A stretch of DNA of 64,000 nucleotides from positions 3,134,501 to 3,198,500 of the forward strand of contig NZ_ATTI01000001.1 of assembly GCF_000419605.1 (NCBI RefSeq). Direction: 5' to 3'. The position numbers and the translations under genes are program-made. Source of the stretch: Sphingomonas phyllosphaerae 5.2 (GTDB taxonomy: Bacteria; Pseudomonadota; Alphaproteobacteria; Sphingomonadales; Sphingomonadaceae). How positions within the stretch are numbered: the stretch's first letter is position 1; every line of letters starts with the position of its first letter. The notes under the pieces are model-generated. The model saw nothing but the letters and a program-made list of their open reading frames with translations, was not told the origin of the DNA and ran no database searches. Positions 36,178-44,493 of this stretch are shown piece after piece.

Positions 36178-36240
36178 GATCGTCTTCCTCGTTCGCGTTC
36201 CGGTTGCGGGCGGCGGCGGCAGCGGTTACCCGCGTTGGCG

Positions 36241-37092
36241 ATGAGCAGCCAGCCCCCTATCGGACAAATTCCATCAGGCGTCAGAAACGCCCCCGGCGTG
36301 CCGGTAATCCGGAACGTGAACTGGGGCGGCCTGAAGACCCTCTATGTGAAGGAGGTACGCCGTTTCTTCAAGGTGCAGCTCCAGACGATCTGGGCGCCCG
36401 CGATTACGACGTTGATGTTCCTCGTGATCTTCACCGTCGCCAATGGCGCGCGCAGCCCGGTGACGGTCGGCGGCGCACCGGTGGCGTTCGCGGACTTCAT
36501 CGCGCCCGGCCTGATCGTGATGGGAATGCTCAACAACGCGTTCGCCAACGCCAGCTTCTCGCTGCTGGTCGGCAAGATCCAGGGCACGATCGTCGATTAT
36601 CTGCAACCACCGCTGTCCACCGCCGAGCTGCTCGTCGCGCTGACCGGCGGCGCGGTGACGCGCGCCTTCTGCGTAGGCGCCACGGTGTGGCTCGCGATGG
36701 CGCTGTGGCCGGGCGTCCATGTCACGCCGCAACACTTGTGGGCGGTGCTGTGGTTCGGCCTGCTCGGCTCGGTGTTCCTCAGCCTCGCGGGCGTGCTGAC
36801 CTCGATCTGGGCGGAGAAGTTCGACCATGCCGCCGCGGTCACCAACTTCGTGATCGCACCGCTGACGCTGCTCAGCGGCACGTTCTATTCGGTCGATCAC
36901 CTGGCGCCGGCGTTTCGCGCGTTCAGCCACGTGAACCCGTTCTTCTACGTCATCTCCGGCTTCCGCTACGGCTTTCTCGGCACCGCCGACTCGCCGGTCG
37001 CGACCGGAAGCGTCGTGATTCTGGCGATCGACATCGCGCTCGGGCTGCTGTGCTACACGCTGCTGCGCCGCGGCTGGAAGCTGAAGAGCTGA
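36241..37092 (+). CDS. ABC-2 type transporter permease
   Basis: 283 residues from ATG 36241. A short soluble N-terminus, then six membrane helices with IAPGLIVMGMLNNAFANASFS and FYSVDHLAPAFRAFSHVNPFFY, the YadH/NodJ-type permease pattern. The substrate and the ATPase partner are not in the window; exporters of lipid or polysaccharide are typical. It overlaps the next gene. Confidence 0.86.
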   Translation: MSSQPPIGQIPSGVRNAPGVPVIRNVNWGGLKTLYVKEVRRFFKVQLQTIWAPAITTLMFLVIFTVANGARSPVTVGGAPVAFADFIAPGLIVMGMLNNAFANASFSLLVGKIQGTIVDYLQPPLSTAELLVALTGGAVTRAFCVGATVWLAMALWPGVHVTPQHLWAVLWFGLLGSVFLSLAGVLTSIWAEKFDHAAAVTNFVIAPLTLLSGTFYSVDHLAPAFRAFSHVNPFFYVISGFRYGFLGTADSPVATGSVVILAIDIALGLLCYTLLRRGWKLKS

Positions 37093-37796
37093 GCGACTCG
37101 CTTCCCGCGGCCGAGCCGCGCACCACCCCCGTCGCCCCACCACTGGCGTGGATCGCGCTGGCGATCGCCGGGTTAATCGCCGCCGCGTTGCTGGCGCTGA
37201 ACGTGCGCGACGGTGCGCCGCTCGGCTGGGACCGCGCCATCATTCTTGGGTTGCGGGTTTCGGGCGATACGAAACAGCCGATCGGTCCGCCGTGGCTGCA
37301 CGAGGTGATGGTCAACCTGACCGCACTCGGCAGCGGCACCATCCTGACGATCGTCGTCGTCGCGGTGGTGGGGTTGCTGCTGGTCCAGCGGCTGCGACTC
37401 ACCGCCGCGCTGGTGATCGTCGCGACCACGCTCGGCGGGGGCGTAGCGGCGCAGGCCAAGCATTGGGTGGGGCGGCCACGCCCCGAACTGGTCGATCATC
37501 TTGTGCAGGTGACCGGGCTCAGCTTCCCCAGCGGCCATGCGACGAACAGCGCGATCGTCTATCTTACGCTTGCCGGACTGGTCGCGCAGGTCACGCGCAC
37601 GGCGGCGGTGCGCGTCTACGTGCTGATGCTCGCCGCGCTGCTGGTCGGCGCGATCGGGAGCAGCCGCGTGTACCTGGGCGTCCACTGGCCGTCGGATGTG
37701 CTCGCGGGCTGGTGCGCCGGGACCGGCTGGGCAGCATTATGGTGGTGGATCGCCGCCACGCTACGCGCACGCCTAGGCGGAACGATGCACCGCTGA
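37089..37796 (+). CDS. PAP2 family phosphatase
   Basis: 235 residues if the start is CTG 37089, which overlaps the permease stop (CTGA); no ATG, GTG or TTG precedes the first helix, and GGAAG lies ten bases upstream. The three acid-phosphatase motifs are intact: KHWVGRPRP, PSGHA and SRVYLGVHWPSD. About six membrane helices. It dephosphorylates lipid phosphates such as undecaprenyl diphosphate or phosphatidate, consistent with pairing to an envelope transporter. Confidence 0.8.
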   Translation: MSDSLPAAEPRTTPVAPPLAWIALAIAGLIAAALLALNVRDGAPLGWDRAIILGLRVSGDTKQPIGPPWLHEVMVNLTALGSGTILTIVVVAVVGLLLVQRLRLTAALVIVATTLGGGVAAQAKHWVGRPRPELVDHLVQVTGLSFPSGHATNSAIVYLTLAGLVAQVTRTAAVRVYVLMLAALLVGAIGSSRVYLGVHWPSDVLAGWCAGTGWAALWWWIAATLRARLGGTMHR

Positions 37797-37838
37797 CCAG
37801 CGGGAGCCCGGCGATGCCCGGGGTCCCGCCGTGCGATG

Positions 37839-38837
37839 TCAGGCTTGCCGTTCAGCCAGCTTGCGCTCCCACGCCAGCGCGTCGCGGACGATCCCGTCGA
37901 GGTCGTCACGCTGTGGCGTCCAGTCGATCGTGCGCAGGATCGCGGCATTGTCTGCGACCAACTCGGCCGGGTCACCTGCGCGCCGCCCCTGCAGCTTGCG
38001 CTCGATCGTGCGGTTGGTGACCCGGTCGACCGCGTCGAGCACCTCCAGCACCGAGAAGCCGCGGCCGTAGCCGCAGTTGAGCACATGGCTGTCGCCCGGC
38101 TGCTCGATCAGCAGCTTCAGCGCCGCGACATGCGCCTCCGCCAGGTCGCTGACGTGAATATAGTCCCGCACGCCGGTGCCGTCGCGCGTCTCGAAGTCGG
38201 TGCCGTAGACGCCAACGCTGTCGCGCTTGCCGGTCGCCGCCTCGACCGCGATCTTGATCAGGTGGGTCGCGCCGACCGTCGACTGCCCGCTGCGGCCCTG
38301 CGGGTCGGCACCGGCGACGTTGAAGTACCGCAGGCAGCAGTGGTTCATCGGGTGCGCCGCCGATACGTCGCGCAACATGAACTCGCTCATCAGCTTCGAC
38401 ATGCCATACGGGTTGATCGGCGACTTGGGATCGCCCTCCGCGATCGGCACGCGCTCCGGCGTGCCATATGTCGCGGCAGTCGAGGAGAAGATGAAGTGCG
38501 GCACGCCCTCGGCCACCGCGCTCTCGATCAGCGTGCGCGTGGCGGCGGTGTTGTTGCGATAGTATTTGAGCGGGTCGCTCACCGATTCGGGCACCACCAC
38601 CGATCCGGCGAAGTGCATGATCGCGCGGACGTTATGTGCGCGGATCACGTCACGCACGCCAGGGTCCTCGACCGCGATGTTGACGAAGGCCGCGCGCCCG
38701 TCGACCGCCCAGTCGAATCCGGTCAGCAGGTTATCGATCACGACGACCTCGTATCCGGCATCGAGCAGCGCAAGCACCGCATGGCTGCCGATATAGCCCG
38801 CCCCGCCCGTTACCATCACCTTGCCGTCGAACGTCAT
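37839..38837 (-). CDS. galE: UDP-glucose 4-epimerase
   Basis: 332 residues from ATG 38837. NAD-binding VTGGAGYIGSHAV, substrate residues IFSSTAATYG and the YxxxK pair in NPYGMSKLM. It interconverts UDP-glucose and UDP-galactose for surface polysaccharide. Converges with the PAP2 gene. Confidence 0.94.
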   Translation of the reverse strand: MTFDGKVMVTGGAGYIGSHAVLALLDAGYEVVVIDNLLTGFDWAVDGRAAFVNIAVEDPGVRDVIRAHNVRAIMHFAGSVVVPESVSDPLKYYRNNTAATRTLIESAVAEGVPHFIFSSTAATYGTPERVPIAEGDPKSPINPYGMSKLMSEFMLRDVSAAHPMNHCCLRYFNVAGADPQGRSGQSTVGATHLIKIAVEAATGKRDSVGVYGTDFETRDGTGVRDYIHVSDLAEAHVAALKLLIEQPGDSHVLNCGYGRGFSVLEVLDAVDRVTNRTIERKLQGRRAGDPAELVADNAAILRTIDWTPQRDDLDGIVRDALAWERKLAERQA

Positions 38838-38903
38838 ACCAGTCTCCCAGATGTTGCCGCCGCCTAGCCGCTTCCTACATGGGACGCAAAGGAGACCATC
38901 TTC

Positions 38904-39443
38904 ATGACCGAATATGCGACACTTGCCGGCGGATGCTTCTGGTGCACCGAGGCGGTGTTCAAGGATGTGATCGGCGTCGAAAGCGTCGAGAGCGGCTATA
39001 TCGGCGGCCACGTTCCGAACCCGACCTACAAGCAGGTGTGCGGCGGCGACACCGGCCACGCCGAGGCGATCAAGGTGGGATTCGACCCCGCGCAGGTCAG
39101 CTATGCCGACCTGCTCGACATCTTTTTCGCGACCCACGACCCGACGCAGCTCAACCGGCAGGGCAACGACGTCGGCACGCAATATCGCTCCGCGATCTTC
39201 CCGGAGACGGTGATGCAGGAAGAGCAGGCGAACCAGGCGATCGCCCGTGCGCAGGAAATGGCGACCGGCAGGATCGTGACGACGATCGAGGAATATTCGA
39301 TCTGGTACCCGGCGGAAAACTACCATCAGGATTACTGGGAAGGGGACGGCCAGCGCAATCCCTACTGCATGGCAGTGATCCCGCCGAAGCTGCAGAAGCT
39401 GCGCAAGAGCTTCGCGGCGCGCAGCAAGGCGGTTACCGCCTGA
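38904..39443 (+). CDS. msrA: Peptide-methionine (S)-S-oxide reductase
   Basis: 179 residues. Catalytic Cys in [11 protein letters not shown], plus [13 protein letters not shown] and YRSAIF. It repairs methionine S-sulfoxide. ATG 38904 follows GGAGA by a few bases. A tight pair of hairpins follows. Confidence 0.94.
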   Translation: MTEYATLAGGCFWCTEAVFKDVIGVESVESGYIGGHVPNPTYKQVCGGDTGHAEAIKVGFDPAQVSYADLLDIFFATHDPTQLNRQGNDVGTQYRSAIFPETVMQEEQANQAIARAQEMATGRIVTTIEEYSIWYPAENYHQDYWEGDGQRNPYCMAVIPPKLQKLRKSFAARSKAVTA

Positions 39444-39450
39444 CCGCCAT

Positions 39451-39519
39451 GCGACATCGCCCTGCGCCAGCAGCGGCGATGTCGCGACGTACGGCGCGCC
39501 CGATGACTTGGGCGCGCCG
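39451..39519 (+). terminator. Two consecutive perfect hairpins after msrA
   Basis: First: GCGACATCGCC (39451) with GGCGATGTCGC (39475), 11 bp. Second: CGGCGCGCCC (39492) with GGGCGCGCCG (39510), 10 bp. Neither has a T-run. They separate msrA from the convergent gene; the rest of the gap to 39674 shows nothing further. Confidence 0.5.
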
Positions 39520-39674
39520 CTCCTGCGTCAGACACAAACTTCCGGCGACATCGCAGCGGAACGCAGCCTTCGCAGGCGCTAACGAGCTCCGGGATGGCGC
39601 AACATCAGACACCTGCGGGGACCGCCCGTCACGCCCGGCTCCCGCTCCCGAAAGGCGGACGCAGCGCAATGCTC

Positions 39675-40601
39675 TCAACGATGCGCGGCGCGCCGCAAGC
39701 GATCGTTGATGGCAACCCCTACTCCCACGTGCGGCACCCCTGCGACCGCGATCGTCGTGCGGTCGCTCGCGTCGCCCCGGTGGAGCGCGTCGAACAATCG
39801 CGCCGCTGCCTCCACCACGTCGCCGTCTGCCGACAACGTATCGTCGCCCGCCACCGCGCCAAAGCCGATCAGCCATTCGTCGCCCTCGCGCACCAGCGCC
39901 CCCAGCCGCAGCGGCTTCCGCGGCGCGTAATGCGTCGCCATCTGCCCCGGTGCACTGACCTGCGCGGTGGTCCCCGCCGCGACCGGCAACACCTCTTCCA
40001 GCATCTCCGCCGTCACCGGCCCCGGACGCAGGATCGTACGCCCGGCGACGATCGTCGACTCCACCCCCGCCGCAGTCGCGCCGTCGTCCAGGATCAGCGG
40101 CACCGCCGCTCCCAGGCTTGCCGCGACGTGCTCGGCGCGGGTCGGGCTAATCCCGTTGCTCGCGTTCGCGGATGGCGCTGCAAGCGGTGCGCCGCTCTGC
40201 GTCAGCAGATCCTGCATTGCCCGGTGCGCCGGCACGCGGATCGCGATCGTCGGCAGACCTGCGGTGACCAGCCTGGCAATGCCCGCCCCCTCACGCAGGG
40301 GCAGCACCAGCGTCAGCGGACCGGGCCAGAAACGCGCCGCGAGCGCGCGCGCGTCGTCATCGAACACGGCGATCCGCTCCGCCGCCGCGAGATCGCGGAC
40401 ATGCACGATCAACGGGTTGAAAGCAGGCCGTCCCTTGGCCGCATAGATGCGCGCCACCGCCGCCGAATCGCACGCGTCGGCGGCGAGCCCGTAGACCGTC
40501 TCGGTCGGCACCGCGACGATACCGCCGGCGCGAATCAGCGCCGCCGCCTCTTGCGAGGCGGCCGTGCCGTAACGTCGAATGACGGGGGATTGAGCGTCCA
40601 T
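39675..40601 (-). CDS. L-threonylcarbamoyladenylate synthase, Sua5 type
   Basis: 308 residues from ATG 40601 (a TTG six bases earlier is possible). The YrdC domain has the KxR-like GGIVAVPTETVYGLAADA and KGRPAFNPLIVH, PSANASN; a C-terminal Sua5 domain (from about 210) follows with the APGQMATHYAPRKP linker. It makes threonylcarbamoyl-AMP for t6A37 in tRNAs. Confidence 0.91.
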   Translation of the reverse strand: MDAQSPVIRRYGTAASQEAAALIRAGGIVAVPTETVYGLAADACDSAAVARIYAAKGRPAFNPLIVHVRDLAAAERIAVFDDDARALAARFWPGPLTLVLPLREGAGIARLVTAGLPTIAIRVPAHRAMQDLLTQSGAPLAAPSANASNGISPTRAEHVAASLGAAVPLILDDGATAAGVESTIVAGRTILRPGPVTAEMLEEVLPVAAGTTAQVSAPGQMATHYAPRKPLRLGALVREGDEWLIGFGAVAGDDTLSADGDVVEAAARLFDALHRGDASDRTTIAVAGVPHVGVGVAINDRLRRAAHR

Positions 40602-40638
40602 CGCCAACGGCTATAGCGGCTGCACAGGAGAGAGAGAA

Positions 40639-42324
40639 ATGCCCTTCGCCGCCGCCACCGCCGATCAGCGCTTCGTGCTCGACCATGTCGTGCGCCTGGA
40701 CGAGATCGCCGCCGCCGAGCGCTTCGCCGCCGCCAGCCCGGACGTGATCGAGGCGGTGCTGGACGGGGTTGCGCAATTTGCGGCCGGGGAATGGGCGCCA
40801 TTGCTGCGCGTCGGTGACACGATCGGCGCGAAATGGACGCCGAATGGCGTGATAATGCCCGACGGGTTTCGCGACGCGTACCAGGCGTATGTCGCCGGCG
40901 GCTGGGGCACGATCGGCGTCGACGAGGCATGGGGTGGCCAAGGCTTGCCGTTCGTCGTGCAGGCCGCGGTGCTGGAAACGCTGGGCACCGCCAACATGGG
41001 CTTTGCGCTTGCCCCCACGCTGACGGTCGGCGCGATCGAGGCGCTGGCGCACCACGGCTCGCCCGAACAGCAGGCCGCGTACCTGCCGAAGCTGGCGACC
41101 GGCGAATGGACGGGCACGATGAACCTGACCGAACCGCAGGCCGGCAGCGATGTCGGTGCGCTGCGCTCCACCGCCACGCCGATCGAGAAGGAGGGCCGTC
41201 ATGACGGCACCTTTGCGATCAAGGGTACGAAGATCTTCATCAGCTTCGGCGACCACGACATGGCCGACAACATCGTCCACCTCGTCCTCGCCCGCACCCC
41301 GGACGCACCCGCCGGCACGCGTGGCATCTCGCTGTTCCTCGTGCCCAAGATCCGGCTGGACGGCACACCCAACGACGTCCGCGTCGTCTCGATCGAGCAC
41401 AAGATGGGGCTCCACGCCTCACCGACTTGCGTGCTGTCGTTCGGCGACCATGACGATTGCATCGGTGAGCTGATCGGCGCGGAGTTCGGCGGCATCCGCG
41501 CGATGTTCACCATGATGAACAACGCGCGGCTCAACGTCGGCGTGCAGGGCGTGCAGGTCGCGGAGGCAGCGACGCAGGCCGCCGCCGCCTACGCCCGCGA
41601 CCGCATACAGGGTGCGCGCGACGGCAAGGCGGCGGCGATCGTCGAACATGCCGACGTGCGCCGCATGCTGCTGCGGATGAAAGCGCAGACCCAGGCGGCG
41701 CGCGCGCTGGTCTATTACGCCTGCGGGCAGGTCGATCGCGCGACGCTGGGCGATGCGCGCGCGAAGGAACGGCTGGAGATCATGACCCCGCTGGCCAAGG
41801 CGCACGCCACCGATCTCGGCAACGAGGTCGCCAGCCTGGGCGTGCAGATCCATGGGGGGATGGGCTATATCGAGGAGACCGGCGCCGCGCAGTTCTTCCG
41901 CGACGCGCGCATCACCCCGATCTACGAGGGCACCAACGGCATCCAGGCCGCCGACTTGGTCGGCCGCAAGCTGGCGCTGTCGAACGGCGGCGCCTTCGCA
42001 GACCTGATCGCGGACATGCGCGCCGAGGCACGGCATCCCGCGCTGATGCGGCTGATCGACGCCTGTGAGGCCGTCGGGCGGCGTTTGCAGGGCGCGAGTG
42101 CGGACGATCGGCAGGCGGCGAGTTATCCGTTCATGACGATGCTGTCGGTCGCCGCCTGCGGCTGGTTGATGGAGCGTCAGATGCACGCCGCGGACGCCGA
42201 TGCGGTCAAGCTGGCGGCCGGCACCTTCTACCTCGACCAGATCGTACCGGAAGCACTCGGGCTGGAAGCCGCGGCGAACGCCGACGCCTCGGTGCTCTAC
42301 GCACTTCCGGCGGAAGCATTCTAG
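40639..42324 (+). CDS. Acyl-CoA dehydrogenase
   Basis: 561 residues, flavin-dependent. Visible motifs: MNLTEPQAGSDVGALR (flavin loop), catalytic base region PIYEGTNGIQAADL, and QIHGGMGYIEE. Length and the N-terminal extension are of the DmdC/FadE-type large acyl-CoA dehydrogenases rather than the 380-residue class. The substrate chain length is not evident. It is divergent from the Sua5 gene with a 37-base gap. Confidence 0.9.
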   Translation: MPFAAATADQRFVLDHVVRLDEIAAAERFAAASPDVIEAVLDGVAQFAAGEWAPLLRVGDTIGAKWTPNGVIMPDGFRDAYQAYVAGGWGTIGVDEAWGGQGLPFVVQAAVLETLGTANMGFALAPTLTVGAIEALAHHGSPEQQAAYLPKLATGEWTGTMNLTEPQAGSDVGALRSTATPIEKEGRHDGTFAIKGTKIFISFGDHDMADNIVHLVLARTPDAPAGTRGISLFLVPKIRLDGTPNDVRVVSIEHKMGLHASPTCVLSFGDHDDCIGELIGAEFGGIRAMFTMMNNARLNVGVQGVQVAEAATQAAAAYARDRIQGARDGKAAAIVEHADVRRMLLRMKAQTQAARALVYYACGQVDRATLGDARAKERLEIMTPLAKAHATDLGNEVASLGVQIHGGMGYIEETGAAQFFRDARITPIYEGTNGIQAADLVGRKLALSNGGAFADLIADMRAEARHPALMRLIDACEAVGRRLQGASADDRQAASYPFMTMLSVAACGWLMERQMHAADADAVKLAAGTFYLDQIVPEALGLEAAANADASVLYALPAEAF

Positions 42325-42360
42325 GGCCAATCGACATTTGGCCAGCGTCCCCGCAAGCGC

Positions 42361-42436
42361 CGTCATTGCGAGCGCAGCCAAGCGATCCAGGGAGTCGCGC
42401 GGAACGCTGGATCGCTTCGCTCGGCTCGCAATGACG
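42361..42436. repeat. REP-like 76-bp palindrome
   Basis: CGTCATTGCGAGCGCAGCC starts the left arm and GGCTCGCAATGACG ends the right; the arms (about 30 bases each, including AAGCGATCCAG / CTGGATCGCTT) form a near-perfect hairpin. Related single arms lie at 42551-42578 (ending GGCTCGCAATGACGG) and, weaker, near 42708-42740. The remaining 560-base gap between 42325 and 42886 has no ORF I can support. Confidence 0.8.
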
Positions 42437-42550
42437 GGTAGAGGTCGCCAACCTGCCCGATCGTGCGAGCGCGGTGCGCCGTAAGAGATGGATAATCTTC
42501 ATTGGCGAACGGCCCGGCATTCGTGAGGCGCTGAATGTCGACCCCGCCTA

Positions 42551-42578
42551 GATTGCTTCGCGAGGCTCGCAATGACGG
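42551..42578. repeat. Half-copy of the REP-like element
   Basis: GATTGCTTCGCGAGGCTCGC and following AATGACGG match the right arm of the palindrome at 42361-42436, without a left partner. Confidence 0.6.
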
Positions 42579-42886
42579 ATCAACCCGATGCCATACCGCA
42601 CTCCGTCGCGCGGTTCGCACGGCGTCGCCACTCGAGCGTCGCGGATCAGTTCGGGGATCGCGACCACGTGCGACCGATCCATCAATGCTTCATCGTCCCC
42701 GGTTCGGCTTAGCGAGCGTAAGCGAAGCGATCCGGGGCGTTGCGATCCATCACCGGGTTGCGCCGCTACCCACGATGATGAGCCTTCGATAGCCGCGCGC
42801 TTCCGGCAAAGGGCAAAACCGCTGACGGACGCGCGTGATGTGTCGCAGTCCCGGAAGACCCCAGCCGCGCACCACGAGACTGCGCC

Positions 42887-43372
42887 TCAATCTCCCGAAG
42901 GGCAGCCGTTCACCGGCACCGGCGCTGCGCCTTCGGGATACCAGCGCGCGACGCGCCGGTCCTGATCGTAATAGCACACGGCCGGCGCACTGCCGTCCGG
43001 CCGCAGCGCGATCGCCCAATTGTGCGGCCCGCAATTGTGCGGCTCGCACCCGAACGCCAACAGCTTGCCCGCCTCCAATACGATCGGCGTCGCCGTCACG
43101 TCGCTGCCCAGCACCGTCTTGCGTACCCCGGCATCGCTCACCACCGTCGCCACGGCGTCGCGCACTGCCGACAGCTGCAGAAAACTCGGCGCTCCCGCCT
43201 TCGCCTCGGTTGGATATGCCCCGACATAGCGCGACAGGTCCGCTGTCGCCGCCGCGGTAGCGGAGGGGGATGGCGCGACGACCCGCTCCGGCGTCGGCGC
43301 CGCGGCCGGTTCGTCATGCTGCTGACACGCGGCAAGCGCGCCCAGCATCAGGATCGGGATGAAACGCCGCAT
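42887..43372 (-). CDS. Lipoprotein of unknown function
   Basis: 161 residues. Lipobox LAAC (Cys at 16), then a Pro/Ala/Thr-rich spacer and a compact domain with three Cys near the C-terminus (FGCEPHNCGPHNW, VNGCPSGD). The stretch EPHNCGPHNW resembles proteins that protect against lysozyme inhibitors or bind ligands, but I cannot name the family. 16 bases separate it from the GntR gene on the same strand. Confidence 0.7.
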   Translation of the reverse strand: MRRFIPILMLGALAACQQHDEPAAAPTPERVVAPSPSATAAATADLSRYVGAYPTEAKAGAPSFLQLSAVRDAVATVVSDAGVRKTVLGSDVTATPIVLEAGKLLAFGCEPHNCGPHNWAIALRPDGSAPAVCYYDQDRRVARWYPEGAAPVPVNGCPSGD

Positions 43373-43387
43373 GTCGCGATCAAAGCC

Positions 43388-43744
43388 TCACGCCGGTGCA
43401 CGTTCCAGCAGCGCCGCGACGTCGAGCCCGAGCAGGTCGATCCGTTCGCGGATCCGCGGCCATTGCTGCGCAACGAAATCCTCGCGTTCGGCCGTTCGCA
43501 GCCGCTCGGCAGCGCCCGGCAGGACGAACATCCCGACTCCGCGCCGCACCTCGACGTATCCGTCGTCCTGGAAGCTTTGATAGGCCTTGGCCACCGTCAG
43601 CGGGTTCGCACCGTGCTCGGCGGCCAGCGCGCGAACCGAGGGAAGCTGATCACCGGCGGCGAAGTCCCCGCGCAGGATCGCCGCCGCGATGGTGCCACGC
43701 AGCCGGAGATAGACCGGCGAGTCGTCGTTACTCAGAGCTGCCAT
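43388..43744 (-). CDS. GntR-family (YtrA-like) transcriptional regulator
   Basis: 118 residues. Winged-helix domain PVYLRLRGTIAAAILRGDF, LPSVRALAAEHGANPLTVAKAYQ, then a short helical tail with no large effector domain, as in the YtrA subfamily. Such regulators commonly control adjacent transport genes; here the only same-strand neighbour is the lipoprotein downstream. Confidence 0.87.
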   Translation of the reverse strand: MAALSNDDSPVYLRLRGTIAAAILRGDFAAGDQLPSVRALAAEHGANPLTVAKAYQSFQDDGYVEVRRGVGMFVLPGAAERLRTAEREDFVAQQWPRIRERIDLLGLDVAALLERAPA

Positions 43745-43790
43745 GCTGCCTTAATACACCACATGGCCTGTTTGTCGAGCGCGGCACCGC

Positions 43791-44369
43791 TTACCCTTGC
43801 CAATCGCTCCACAATCGCGCCGGGTCCGGGCGCGGCCGCTCCTCAAGCTCACGCATGGGCGTACCAATGAAGACGAAGCCGACGATCCGTTCCGGCGCAG
43901 CACCGAACGCGTCGCGCACCCGGTCCGAAAATGCCGGCCAGCCGGTCAGCCACCCCGCCGCGAAGCCATGTGCGTGCACCGCGTGGAGCAGGTTCATGCA
44001 CGCGGCGCCCGCCGACAATTCCTGCTCCCACATGGGAATATGGCTATCGGGGCGCGGGCTGGAGAGCGCGACGACCAGCGCCGGCGCCTGCCGCGCGAAT
44101 TGCTCCATGGCCTCGATCTCGGCCCGCCCCGCGGCGGGCCGCTCGGCCCGATACGCCTCGACCAGCAACGCGGCGAGCGCATCGCGACGATCGTCGCCCA
44201 CGATCACGAACCGCCACGGCGCCAGCTTGCCATGATCGGGCGTCCGCCCGGCGAGCGCGATCATCTCGACCAGTTGCGCATGGGTCGGCGCGGGCGCGGC
44301 CAGATCGCGCGGCTTGCCCGAACGGCGCGTCGCCAACAGCGACAGGGGCGAGGAAAGGTCGTTGAACAT
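43791..44369 (-). CDS. Nitroreductase family flavoprotein
   Basis: 192 residues with the RRS (RRSGKPRDL), GRTPDHGKLAPWRF and GFAAGWLTGWPAF motifs of the nitroreductase fold (YdjA-like group). It uses FMN to reduce nitro or related compounds with NAD(P)H. Physiological substrate unknown. 46 bases upstream of the GntR gene on the same strand. Confidence 0.86.
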   Translation of the reverse strand: MFNDLSSPLSLLATRRSGKPRDLAAPAPTHAQLVEMIALAGRTPDHGKLAPWRFVIVGDDRRDALAALLVEAYRAERPAAGRAEIEAMEQFARQAPALVVALSSPRPDSHIPMWEQELSAGAACMNLLHAVHAHGFAAGWLTGWPAFSDRVRDAFGAAPERIVGFVFIGTPMRELEERPRPDPARLWSDWQG

Positions 44370-44493
44370 GCGCGGCGCAATAGGCCATGTGACGGGATAT
44401 TTACAGCGTCCGCTTTGACGCTAGTCTCGCGCGTAACCTTGTCCCCCGCGCCATGCGGGGCGGTCGATCGGATTTCAGGAGCGTATTCCCCCC

